Source: Eopsaltria australis (lineage: Eukaryota; Chordata; Aves; Passeriformes; Petroicidae). Taken from it: a DNA stretch of 64,000 nt. Below are positions 44,771 through 55,686 of this stretch, in pieces. How positions within the stretch are numbered: the stretch's first letter is position 1; each line of letters starts with the position of its first letter. The notes below the pieces were generated by a model that ran no database searches, was not told the origin of the DNA, and saw nothing but the letters and a program-made list of their open reading frames with translations. The position numbers and the translations under genes were made by a program. Location: positions 372,001 to 436,000 of the forward strand of contig JAVTVJ010000846.1 in NCBI GenBank assembly GCA_034509425.1, in the 5' to 3' direction.

Positions 44771-44955
44771 TAACACACATCCCTCCGCGCCGCCGCCGCG
44801 CGCTCCCGCCTGCCGCTCCGCTCCGCTGCCGCCCGCACGGCGCGGCACCGCTCCGCACCGCGCCCGCTCCGCACACACCGCACCGCTCCGCCGCCCGCCC
44901 AGCCCCAGGACCGGCGCGGGGCGGGGGATGCTCGGAGCTCCGCGGGGCGCTGCAG
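44720..44955 (+). other. NFIL3: Inferred NFIL3 non-coding first exon
   Basis: The sequence CTGCAG|GTAGGA at 44950-44961 is an excellent 5' splice site, with the exon ending at 44955. NFIL3 genes have a non-coding first exon in a CpG island and the whole coding region in a later exon, which fits. The left edge is only a guess downstream of the GC and CCAAT boxes. A second good donor (GCAG|GTAGGC, exon end 46756) at the other side of the island could serve an alternative first exon. Confidence 0.5.
44763..44773 (-). promoter_or_regulatory. ROR/REV-ERB element-like site
   Basis: On the minus strand this reads TTAGTAGGTCA, matching WAWNTRGGTCA at 10 of 11 positions. NFIL3 is described as a clock gene driven through such RRE sites. 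The sequence match is seen here; function is inferred. Confidence 0.4.
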
Positions 44956-45537
44956 GTAGGAAGGAAGGCAGGCGCGCGTACAAAGTTGGGGTGCCCGCCC
45001 GGTGCTTCGCTGTAGCTTCGGGCGGGGGTCGGCTGTTGCTTAAGGGGAGCCCAGCCGGCTCCGGCCGCCGCCGGGCGGGGAGGGGTCGGTCGGCGGCCCC
45101 GCGCTGCCCGGCGACGGGCGGCTCGGCGTAGGGGTGGTGGCGCGGGAGGCAGCCCGGGAGGTGCCTGCGGACGGCTCTCTGTCGGGGCGTGCTTGCTCCT
45201 GGCGTGCTGCGCTGCCCCCCGCGCGTCCCCTCAGCGAGCCCCGGGCAGCGCCGCCGGAGCGGCTCTCCCGCGTTGCATAATGTGCCGGCGGGGAGCGGAG
45301 TTGCCGTGCGGGGCGGAGGGCTGGGTCCCGGGCAGTGCCAGCCGTGCCTCGGCCGCACAACCAGCGGGAGTTGCTGCCGGAGCCCGCCGGCCAGACCCAG
45401 CCCTCCCGAGCGGCGCAGGGGCATGTTGCCCACGGGCAGTCAGGATCAATGGCAGCGGCCCGGGACCGGGGCTGCGCTTGTCTCAACCAGCCCTTTCCGT
45501 CACTTTTTGTCGCTGTTTTTTAGGCGCTGCGGGACCG

Positions 45538-45625
45538 ATCGCATAATAGTTCCTGGAAATGTTGCATTATGTAACCACAAAATTTGCTGGCAGCCGGGCT
45601 GGGAAGAGGGAGCTAATTATGCGAT
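45538..45625 (+). promoter_or_regulatory. D-box / STAT motif cluster in the first intron
   Basis: An 88-bp AT-richer patch inside the island. It carries TTATGCGAT on the minus strand (45538-45546), TTCCTGGAA (45550-45558, a TTCN3GAA STAT-type palindrome), ATTATGTAAC (45566-45575, a full match to the D-box consensus RTTAYGTAAY) and TTATGCGAT on the plus strand (45617-45625). NFIL3 binds D-boxes and is cytokine-induced, so this could be an autoregulatory and cytokine-responsive element just downstream of the inferred promoter. This is a motif reading only. Confidence 0.5.
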
Positions 45626-46263
45626 TTTATAATCTCCCTACAAAGAAACTAGGACAATCTCGCCCCGAAAAAAAAAGAAAGCCCCCCCCAAACGCGTAAC
45701 TGTAACAGGTTTTGTTAAAGTGTGTTTATTAAGGGAAGTAGGCAACTGGGTAAGTGGGGAGGCGAGGCGCGCTCGCCGGCTGCGTGCCGGGTGCCTTAAA
45801 ACGAGATTTGTGTTGGGTCTATATTTAGCCCCTTCGCGTTTTAGCAATTGTGGCTTCATGTGCTATTTCTGGTCTTTTCTCCAGAGCCGTGCGTGTGTAA
45901 GACGTTCGAGGCATTTGCTCGGATTTTTAACTCCACGCCTTCGGAGGCGTTTTAGATCAGGCTGTATTTTTAGGGAAGGCGTTTCGCCCAGAACCCGTGT
46001 CATCTCTCCGGTACGGGCTTTCAGTGGGGAAAAAAAAAATAATGAAAAATAATTAAAAAAAACCCAAACCGACAAAACAACAAACCAAAACAAACGGGAA
46101 CGGCTTAATTTAAGGAAGAAAGGCGTTTACAGGAGATCTCAGCCGCGCTGGAGGGGAGAGGAAGAACAGCCCCGGCCGTGCTCTGACGGCCGCGGCGGGC
46201 TGGGGGCCAGGTGCCGCCGGCCCCCCTGGGGCAGCGGAGCCGGGCTCCGGGGGCGGCCGCCGG

Positions 46264-46273
46264 CAGTAGGTCA
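46264..46273 (+). promoter_or_regulatory. TAGGTCA half-site
   Basis: CAGTAGGTCA in the second half of the island. It shares the ten-base AGTAGGTCAG with the minus-strand site at 44763-44773. It lacks the AT-rich 5' extension of a full ROR element. Confidence 0.3.
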
Positions 46274-46592
46274 GTGTGACAGAGCCGGCGGGCGGGGGAG
46301 CGGAGCTGGTGCGCGGGGCGCGGCGATTCCTCCTCGCCCACCTTCTCCTCCCCGCGGCTCGCGGGGGTCGCCGCTGCCTTCCCTTCCCCGGCGGCCGGCG
46401 GGGCGCGGCGGCGGCGGACGAGCGAGGGCTGGGGGCGCTGGCGCTCCCCCTCAGCCCTTTGTTCTGGGCTGGGGCGGCGGCGGCGGCGGCGGCGGGGGGA
46501 GCGGCGGGCTGATAGCGCGGGGCCGAGCGGGCCGGGGCCATGCGCTGCCGGGCACGTAGGGGGCCGCGGGGCCGAGCCGGGCAGCCTTTGTG

Positions 46593-46672
46593 GCGGGGCG
46601 CGGTGTGGGGCCGAGCTGCGGGGAGGCGGCGGACGCCGCCTCCCCGCAGCTCGGCCCCGCACCGCGCCCCGC
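46593..46672. repeat. 80-bp near-perfect palindrome (39-bp arms)
   Basis: The left arm 46593-46631 and right arm 46634-46672 are reverse complements at 38 of 39 positions, with a two-base centre (GA). The only mismatch pairs T46606 with G46659, which would be a G-U wobble in RNA. The arms are about 85% GC. It lies in the right-hand part of the CpG island, on the intronic side of the inferred first exon, about 115 bp before the D-box at 46789. Confidence 0.92.
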
Positions 46673-46788
46673 GGAGCGTCCCCACCCCGCTGCCCATCAC
46701 CCCCCTAGTCCCACCGTCGCCTGCAGGCAGGGATCGCCAGACAAAGGCCCTCGCAGGTAGGCATGAGATGAGCGTTTTCGTTCGTTCC

Positions 46789-46796
46789 TTACGTAA
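46789..46796 (+). promoter_or_regulatory. D-box-like site TTACGTAA
   Basis: A second exact copy of the TTACGTAA palindrome within the island region, reading CTTACGTAAC (9 of 10 to RTTAYGTAAY). It is followed by a possible splice-free intronic stretch. Confidence 0.5.
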
Positions 46797-49168
46797 CGAA
46801 CGGCAGCAACATCATAAAGGGGGCAAAAAAAAAAAAAAATCGTCGTTGCCCAATTCTGTAATTTTTTTTTTTTCCCCTCCCCGAGTCACTTCGGCGTCGC
46901 AGTGGCTGTGTGTTGTGTACTCTGGGGCCAGCTTGTGCTGTGTCCTAGACGGGAGTATAGCTTGAAAGTTGCAGGCGATAACTTGTTTTTCAAGATGGGG
47001 TGATTTTTATTTTTTTATTTTTAGGTTGGTTTTTTTTTTTTTTTATTTTTAGTGACTAAAACGGTCCTCCAATAGCTGAAACCAGCATCACTGTGCTTCT
47101 GACCAAAAACCTCCCAACACAGGCTTTATGTTTGTTGTACCTGGTGTAGGAAGTAGCAGCAAAGTATTTTAAAAATGTAATATTCTTGGTAACTGCATAA
47201 ACTTTTCTGCTACTTGATTGTTGGGGCCAAGTACAGCCTTGAAAGTGAGGCTCTTCTGGAGATACTGTTGTGTTAAAAACAACCCTGTTTTTTTTCGTTG
47301 TCCTTGTAACTTGAATGATTGCACTTAGTTTCGTTATGTTTGCTCCAGTGTATATGTAACCTACTTTGAGTTATCTTTGCCCTCCTCAGTAATTAATTAA
47401 ATCCAGAGTCTCGTTTGAAATATTGCTGTGTGCATAGCTTTTATGGTCTTTATTCAATCAAAATGTTGACTTTGATGGGAAACTCCAATGAATAAGGGTT
47501 TGGTTTTTTGGCCCAAAAACCTGATTTAAACCAACAAGTTCAAGGACTGCTGAATAAGGATCGTTAATAACATTGACACTAATAGTGATTGTTACAGAAG
47601 TTCTCACATTACAGATGTCTTTGACTGTTAAAATGCTAACAAGCTGTAGAATATTCTGCCTCCACTTTCATTTACTTACATTTTTAACTCGTGTTCCAAG
47701 GGACTCTTAACTAGCTTTTAAAATATCCAGCTTCCTGAATTTGCATCCAAAGCCTCAAGTTTTTGCTGCTTTGGTGGGGGTTGTTTTGCATTTTGTTATG
47801 AGGTTTGGGAAGGGTTTTTTTTTTTGGTTGTTTGTTGTTGTTTTTAAGAAGCTGATGTGAAGGTGTCAAAAAGCTAAGTCTTCCCATGGGCAGTATGAAC
47901 TTACATGACCTTCACACAGCTTATCTCATCTTAAGAAGGAATAGTATTTGCCTTGCTTTGCATAAAATTTATAGAACATACAGACATTCTTTCTATTGCA
48001 ATAGAGTCTAAACAGAGTCTGATAAAGATGTCAGTAACATCTTTAGCTTTTTTTCCAATGCTTCATCTTGAAATAAAACTCTTAAATGAAATAAACCTTT
48101 AACTTATTTTAAATTGACTTATTTTAACAAATAGTTATGCAAACTAGGCTTATGCAATAGTTTTTTTCCAGACGGCAATCTTGCTGCTGTTATAACATCA
48201 CTGTGATGCAATAATATGAACAATAAAATCCTCTGTTTGAGCCTTATTACACACTGTTAAGCAATGTATCTGACTCATCAGCTTAATTGACTCTTCTAGG
48301 TGACCTTGCCATAATCATTACAGCCAGTTATGAGATATAAATGTGCTTAGGCTGTGTAATAGAAAAAAAATGCAAATAGATGGCCAATTCCTGCAATCCA
48401 TTCTCAAAGAAAATGACAATTGATTTCCGTGTTAGTATTTTACAGTACTAAAGCATTACCTTACAGTATTAGAAAATATTTTTTTAGTAGCTACAAGATA
48501 ATGTAACTGGCTAATACTGATGATAAGTGTAACTGTCAAAACCAAGATTGTGTAAACAAGGGAATACTTGGTCTTGACTAAAAATGATAGAAACAATATT
48601 ATTAAAAAATTGTATTAGAAGGTAGATCTGAAATTAATCTAAAACCACTTTAGGTACCCTGTGTTTTTTCCTAATTCACTTGTTGAATTGGTCCATGCCT
48701 AAAACAGCATACTATGAGATTGAATTTTGTGACAGATATTAAATCTATATTCTATCAGGAGTCCCTTATTTAAGACATGGCTTTTTTCCCTTTCTTGAGT
48801 TTCTCCACCTTGGTGTAATTTTCAGTCTGTCCTGCAGTATTTGAATAATTAACCAGTTTTGCTACAGAAGTGTCTGCATAACAGCTGACAATATAGATGC
48901 CAGTGCTGCAAGACTTCTCTTTGCAAGTGGAATGCAACCCAACAAAGAAAATAATGCTCAGCATGGGCAGTGGTCTGGACCGTCTCACAGAATTGGAGCT
49001 GTAAAGATTGCTGTTTCTCTGCTCTGTTTGCCATGAGTGGTAGATAACATTTTACAGCCAGTGTTGATTTTATATATTTACTTCAGTTGTTATATAACAA
49101 GATGCATGTTTAGAGCATCAGCTGGGATTAATTGACATAATTCTGCTGCCTTTAAATAGAGCCATATA

Positions 49169-49179
49169 AATTTAGGTCA
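49169..49179 (+). promoter_or_regulatory. ROR/REV-ERB response element match
   Basis: AATTTAGGTCA matches WAWNTRGGTCA at all 11 positions within the inferred NFIL3 intron. About one such match is expected by chance in a window of this size on both strands, so position rather than rarity is the argument. Confidence 0.3.
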
Positions 49180-52100
49180 GCTGAAGCTCTGGTCCATGAT
49201 TGGCATTTTAAGAACACAGTTCAATAATAAAAAGCCATTTGTTGTCAGAATAATTAATATTTGATTTTGTGGGCTTTTTTTTTTTTTTTTTTTTTTATGG
49301 TGTGTAACTAAGGGAAACCTGAGATTGTACTTCCAGAAGATGGTTGCTATTAAGTTATATCTTTTTGCAGTCTAGTTCTTCCTGCTGTCAAGTAGCTATT
49401 GAAATGAGAAACTTGCTGTCATAGTACTGTAACTTCAGTAACAGTTGTTTCTATTGAGGCTTTATTGAGAATACTGGAAAGTGACATGATATTTATTAAA
49501 TTGCATATTTATGTCTGTATAAATGGTATAAAAATATATAAAAATATTTACCCAAGAGATATATATGTACATGTATATATATATATATATTTCCTTCTCA
49601 GTTTTAAATTTTTTCCTGGTGCTATCAGTAATATTCTTAGATCTTGTGTTTCACCATTTAAACCAGAGCAATAAACAGCTTGTTTTGGGAAAAATGAGCA
49701 GATTTGGCAGTATCATACTATCTTCCTAAGGAAATGAAAGAAAATGTGGGGCATATTTGTACTTATTAAGCTTGACTGACCTTCTCTGAACAACAGCTAC
49801 CCTTAACATATGTTTTGTGCTCTCCAAATAGAGATTTTATTTCTGTAATTTACCTTTGGTAAGCAGGCTGTACTTTAATGAGTTAGTTTGTAGTTAAGAA
49901 TATAAACAGTAACTTAAGTAATTTTTATAATGATGAAAGCCTTTTGTAAAAATTAGAAATGGCATCAGCTTTCTGGGTGCAACGTGGAGTTGGGTAATAA
50001 AAACTTGCAATAGTATTTCAAGTTCCATGATAATCTTACTCATTTTTTCTTAAATTTGATTGAACAGTGTCATAATAAATGATTTCTGATGTGCCCAATG
50101 GAATACATTTCATGGACGTATTCCATTTTTTTCTTTCAATAACACGATCAACATTTTAGCAAAAGTGGGTCATCTTGTACAAAGCTATCATCATCAGTGT
50201 TCCACTGACCTAATTACACATTGGTCCTGAAACAGTAAGCACTTAAGATGTCCATGAAGTTGTAGGAAAAGGAAACTGCGTACAGGATCAATAGTTCTGT
50301 GTTGCTTCATGCTGTTGTAACATATTCATGGTCTTTATGCACATTACTATGTAACAGCAGAAGTGGGTGGCAATATTTGTATTGTAAATGCCTTTCCCCT
50401 TTGTGACTGTGAACAGCCTGTCCATCATAGCATAAAATGCAGTCATCTAGGTTTTTTTCAAAAAGTTTTAACTTTGTCTGTTCTACATTGTCTAGGCCCT
50501 CTGACCCACAGATCTGTCCCAGGGATGCTACTCTTTCAATGTAGCCAGCATTAAAGCTTTTCTTCATCAGGAACATAAACTCACAAACATATGTAGGTAA
50601 AGGTCAAGAAGAGGTATATTGAAGGATTTCAGTGGAGATTGGAAATACTCTGTTGAAGAGGATTTCTGAATTATGATAGATAATGAAAGGTGCAGAGTTT
50701 TGTGGCATTATTTTTGTCTGTGGAAAGCAGTAGAGGTAGAGTATCCCCAAAATTTTTCAGCAGTGTTTAGGGAGGCTGTGCATGCACCACCTGAGCTTAA
50801 ATTCAGCCTCCTGTCCCATGTGTGCAATGATATGTTTTTCTGTACCTCATGAAAGTATTGAGATAGATAGCAACTGTTTTTAGAACACTTTGAAGATAAA
50901 GTGCAAAATGTATCTTTCCATTTTCCAAAATTTGGATTGCAAACTGGTGACTTTCGAATCTATGAACAATTTCTGTAGCTCATCTGGTATACAGCAAGAT
51001 TTTCAAAATTGATAAACCGGGGCGGAATGGTGGCAGTAGTATAATTAATGATACCTATGCAAAACATGGACAACAGGAACTAAAAATAAGCAGAGACATT
51101 AATACAAGTCCAGCTGTTTTTCTTGAGCGTACCATATAGTGGTGGTGATGATAGAGGCATGATTTTTTTTCCTAGAACAAGAAGCTATACTTAACTGTTA
51201 TTTTCTTCCATTTTTTTAGGGACTGATATATATTCTTTTTGTAGACACAATGATACAAGACTGCATTGTGTGTGAGCATCCAACGCTAGAAATGGGATTT
51301 CATTTCGTTTGATAGAATCACTATCAAAATGCTAGAGCTTTAGAATTAAAATGTTGTTTTATCCTAGGATATGTTTGAAAAATTTTCCTTGGAAAAGGCA
51401 TGAATTATTTTGCTAAGTATGAATAAAAACATACAGTTAATCTCTGGGGAAGCTTAGGTACATAAGGAGGCCCAAGTATCTTCTCTAAAACAGAAATGAC
51501 GTATGTAATTAAATTACGCAGAAGAGAGCAAGATTGTGGCCCTGTCCTCCAAACTTTGTGAGACCATTCAATTATTACAGTTTGAATACATAAGTCCCCA
51601 GGATCAGATCTTGAATGTGCTATGTTGTCACTTCAGTATTTTTTGAAGTCCTATGGATAAATTAATTTTTTGTGATTTCTGCATACCTAATTTTTTGCTT
51701 CAATAGCATGAGTCCTATACAACAATCTCATTAATACTTGGATCTGGGATTGTATTCTACTTCTGTTGAAGCCAATGGCAAAATTGCTGTGGGAGCAAGA
51801 CTGGCTCTGTAATTAAGTTAATAGGGTCGAGTGTTATTACATTGTAGAATTGGCACTCAATGCCATTAACATCAACCAACCAAATGTTGGTTTTATAACA
51901 CTTTATGAGGGAGTGATAAAGCAATTGAAAAATTAATCATAAGGGAAAATATTGGAGTTTGAAATGTAGTCAGAGGAATCATTACAGTTCATTAATTTAT
52001 GTGTAAATACAATGTTTTCCAATGGAATTATAAAATGCAAGTGAAGTGAAGTGAAATGGCTGGTTCCATTGAAGGCATGTTGCCATTATCATCAGATGGA

Positions 52101-54280
52101 ATTTAATTTGTTTGCAGACTCAGCATTGGGCTGATCCACATGGAGAAGTATTAATAAACAAGGGTTTTGACTCCTGTTTGTAAAGCCACAATTCCAGTTA
52201 CCACAATAAAAGTGCTCAAGAAGTATAGAAAGAGCTAGAGATCTACTGTTGTTTTGTTAATTCTCTTAAGTAATGGCATTAAGTCCAACTGCATAAATAG
52301 CAAACCCATATGACTATGTCAGTGGGTTACATGTCTGTCTTGAGAGCTTTACTGACGGACTCTGGCAGAGAGCAAAGTTGAATATTGCATGCAAAAACAC
52401 GGTCATTTTGGTACACGCTTAATATTTGCTGTAGAGTGCATGCTAGTTATGTTCTGTCTGTTTGTGCCAGGAACAATGTGTACAGGAGGGAGACTGGCCA
52501 AAACAGGAGTTAACAGTGCTACAGTGAGCAGATTGGGCCATTCCAGTGTACAGTCTGCAGATGTCCCATGGAACGAGGGACATGAACTCTGCAGCTGGTT
52601 GGGCTAAATGCAGCTCAGTGCCAGTGTTAGGCTTGCAGGTGGATATTTGGACATGCAGTTGAGTTTTTATCCATCAATGTGGTCATATTGATGAACTAGG
52701 TCATTAGTCTACATTCATTTAGGGGAAAAAAAACCAACACACAATCCAAAAACTTTTTGCTAATTATTATTACCATTATTAGTATTTTTCCTATACCACA
52801 GTGCTGGACCAATACTGAAGTGGAATAGCTTTGAGCTGGGGACTGTACAGATAGACACAGTCCGAATTCTTACCCTGATCCAGTCTTATTCAAGACTAAA
52901 CATTGCTTTTATATCATGTGGAAATAAAAGATGGAAATATTATAGGAAAAAAAAAATTAAATCTGTGTAGGTATGGTTTTATTCTTCTAAAATATCCAAT
53001 GATTCTGTAAGTACTTCCTTGCTGTTGCTACCACTTCAAGTAAGTGTAGATCTTCTAGGGTATATGGCATATATGTACATACATATAAATATAGTAATAG
53101 TCATGATGATGTATGCATGTTAATATGTGTTTTCTGGGAGAACAAATGTTTGGGTTTGAGTGTAGATCTCCAGTATTGTTAAATTCAGTAAGAGCTGTGA
53201 ATGGGTAAGGATGTGAAATTTCACAAAAGTTATTTTGAACACTTTTTGTTTAGGTCAGAATTGGCTGAGATGCATGCTGAGAGACAAGTGATGATTTCAT
53301 AGATATTCAGTACACGATACAGTTTCCTGCTGTGTGCCGTGGAAGGTGCAGTCTGCTACTGGTACAGGTGAATACAGTGGTTGTAGGGGACCAAGACAAT
53401 TTTGGATCAGTAACTGTGTACTCCAAGGTCTACGGGATAATGAAATGGAATGCCAGTATTCTATTTATGTAAAATGATATTAGAGACTGAATATTCTACA
53501 AATGTGACAAAAGGTCAAGTGGTCTTGTCTTCTCTCTTTTTTTTGGTTTAGCGGTGATTATTAAGGTGTTGGGTTGCACTAGGTTTAAAATGGTATACAT
53601 AATAATTAAATCGATTCCCTGTATCAGTGAAATGGACAAAATATCTATACACCTACTTCAGCAAATCAAATTGTGCTGAAAATTTGGAGAAACAGATGTT
53701 TCTTTGCTGTAGGGTTCATTTTTGGTTTTAAACCTGATCCAGCTCCTATCTTGACAGAAAGCTCCCTTTTGACTCCACTTAGAATTTTGGATCAGGGTCT
53801 AACTATGTAACTGCTTGTGTATTAGAGGTACATTTCTTCTTTTCAAACTTGGTAATTTGTGGTGCTGCTTTTCCACTAAAATATTAGATGGTGTCTTTGG
53901 AGTGGCTGGCTTCTAACTCTATTTTTCATTAGGGCTGTATTATCGAAGACAAATAGTTACATGTCAGTGATTAACCACGGATTTTAGGAAATTCTACTTA
54001 GTTGTTCTATTAGATGTGTTAATTTTTTCATGACAGAAGAATTGGCATGGTTTGATGGAACAGTACCCAGCTTGAAACCTTAGTCTTTATGACCCTGCTT
54101 AATTGTTACTACATCACTCATTCCACTTTGCCTTCCAGAAAAGACAAGAGAAACTGGCAGAATACAATTCATTAATTCTTTTATAACTTTCTTGACTGAT
54201 AATGTTAAAATTAGTTTCATTAGTCATTGTGAAAACATTCCCAGTAAATAGAGGCATTAATCTGAAGTGGCTGATTATTT

Positions 54281-54282
<2 letters not shown>

Positions 54283-54344
<62 letters not shown>
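54283..54344. repeat. 62-base poly-T homopolymer
   Basis: An uninterrupted run of T preceded by ATTATTTAA and followed by GGTTGTACAGG. It could be a mononucleotide microsatellite or the poly(A) tail of a minus-strand retro-insertion. I see no recognisable retro-copied body to its right. Confidence 0.95.
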
Positions 54345-54345
<1 letters not shown>

Positions 54346-55496
54346 GTTGTACAGGCAAGAATGATTGATTGCTGACTCGATAGTCAGTTATATAAAAGCA
54401 CTTGGCATACTGCATTATTTTTACCAGGAGCATGACTGACTGTGGAAAATGATATACTGAGAAGCTGTGTCTAAGATCAAGACCAAATGATCTTATGAGA
54501 ATAAATATTTTTGCATTAAAAGGGACTAAATAAAACAGAGGCAAATTTAAACTCTTAAGCTCAAATTTAATGATTAAAATGTCTGAAGCTAAAGGTTAAG
54601 CTAGTTTTTCTTTGTTAATGGTAAGACTTCTGGGTCTAAACTTTTACTTCAAGGCAAATACTGTTCCCTACATGCCTCAGTGGTATTAAACTTTACTTTG
54701 ACATAATACGACTATTTGTCAAATGCAAATTTTTAAGTCCACATTATTTCTCTAATGTTTTTTCAATACTGATTTTGAAGTTTTCTTTGTAAGATACAAG
54801 AAAAAATCACATGATTTTTTAGTCATTTAGGCACTTGCCTAAATTATGTATGTGAACTTGCTAGTTTGAATTAATATGATGGATACAAATACTTATATAT
54901 AATGTATATAGCACTTACATATAATGTGTGTATATATATATTTACTGGATTCAAAAGCAGTAATTAAATGCTTAATAGATATAATGGATAGTGATGGTAT
55001 TTTAAAACAATAGAAAGTACTCCAGCTTCTCTAAATCAGCTTATGTTATTTTTAATCCATGAAGGACCCAAATATATTGCATTTCTAAGTCATACACCAC
55101 AGCTGTTTTCAGAAGAGATGCTTTAATGTGGAATAGGATACTTTGGAGTGCTGCTCATCAACATGCTTGGTGTCATGCAGTGTTAAGTGTTAGAAGGTTT
55201 TAGTTTGGTCAGTGACATCATGGAAGATTCTGTGACAGCATTACTGTAGGGTAAAACCTCAAATATTTTTTAATTTATTCTTCCATGGATTGTATAATAT
55301 TTGTTTTGGAAGCAAATCTGTTACCTCGAGGTGTGTCATGGAATTTGGAATATCAGTAGTTTCAGTGTTGAGCTGTCTTCATATACAATAGGTTTAATTA
55401 ACCAAATTCTTGTCTAAACGATTTGTCAAAAGCTACTTTTTGTGTGTTTTGAACCAGCAATTCCTAAATAGTAATAAAATTCTCTATTTATTTCAG

Positions 55497-55686
55497 GTTT
55501 TTAAGAAGATTCCCATTGAATCTGCTAAGAACATTGATTCTAGACAGACACTTCTGTCTGAGATTATGAAAGAAAAGGAAGAATGTGTGTGGATTTAAAA
55601 TTACTGTATTTATCGAGTTGTGGAGTGAAAAGTACTGAGGAGATAGCTTGCTCTGTTGCTTATTGTAGATCTACAAATTGTTTCTG
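55497..55686 (+). other. NFIL3: Inferred 5' UTR part of NFIL3 exon 2
   Basis: Two acceptors precede the coding start: a strong one ending at 55496 (TATTTATTTCAG) and a second ending at 55668 (GCTTATTGTAG). If the distal one is used, exon 2 contributes about 190 bases of leader, including a short upstream ORF. If the proximal one is used, only 18 leader bases precede the ATG. Alternative use would add or remove the upstream ORF. Confidence 0.5.
55566..55598 (+). CDS. Possible 10-codon upstream ORF in the NFIL3 leader
   Basis: ATG at 55566 followed by nine codons and TAA at 55596-55598. It would be in the mRNA only if the acceptor ending at 55496 is used. The -3 base is an A (ATT-ATG context gives A at -3), so it could be recognised by ribosomes and reduce initiation at NFIL3. 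This is an inferred regulatory role, not a protein function. Confidence 0.3.
   Translation: MKEKEECVWI

Larger units (their letters stand above)
43865..46760. promoter_or_regulatory. NFIL3: CpG island over the NFIL3 promoter and first exon
   Basis: Base composition changes sharply from AT-rich flank to very GC- and CpG-rich sequence at about 43865. It stays so to about 45535, dips between 45540 and 46100, and is again extremely GC-rich from 46135 to 46760. Such islands mark constitutively unmethylated promoters. It is the only one in the window and lies 9-12 kb upstream of the NFIL3 coding exon, on the expected side. Long open frames in it (up to 270 codons) are caused by the lack of AT-rich stop codons and have no recognisable protein features. 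Confidence 0.85.
44956..55496 (+). other. NFIL3: Inferred NFIL3 first intron
   Basis: Bounded by the donor at 44956 and by an acceptor ending at either 55496 (CTATTTATTTCAG) or 55668 (TTGCTTATTGTAG). It contains the rest of the CpG island and then AT-rich unique DNA with no coding frame of note. Simple-sequence patches include T22 at 49275-49296, an AT repeat at 49558-49590 and the poly-T at 54283-54344. A full match to the ROR element (49169-49179) lies in it. Confidence 0.6.

Noticed and set aside
46105..46700. Two overlapping minus-strand frames of 185 and 196 codons
   Set aside because: Same CpG-island composition effect. Part of the apparent repeat in their translations comes from the palindrome.
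54275..54544. Lysine-rich 89-codon minus-strand frame
   Set aside because: Its lysine run is simply the poly-A strand of the 62-base homopolymer.
55410..55598. 62-codon plus-strand frame just before the NFIL3 exon
   Set aside because: It crosses the acceptor at 55496 and ends in a stop before the NFIL3 ATG. The part after the acceptor is better explained as leader, with a 10-codon upstream ORF.
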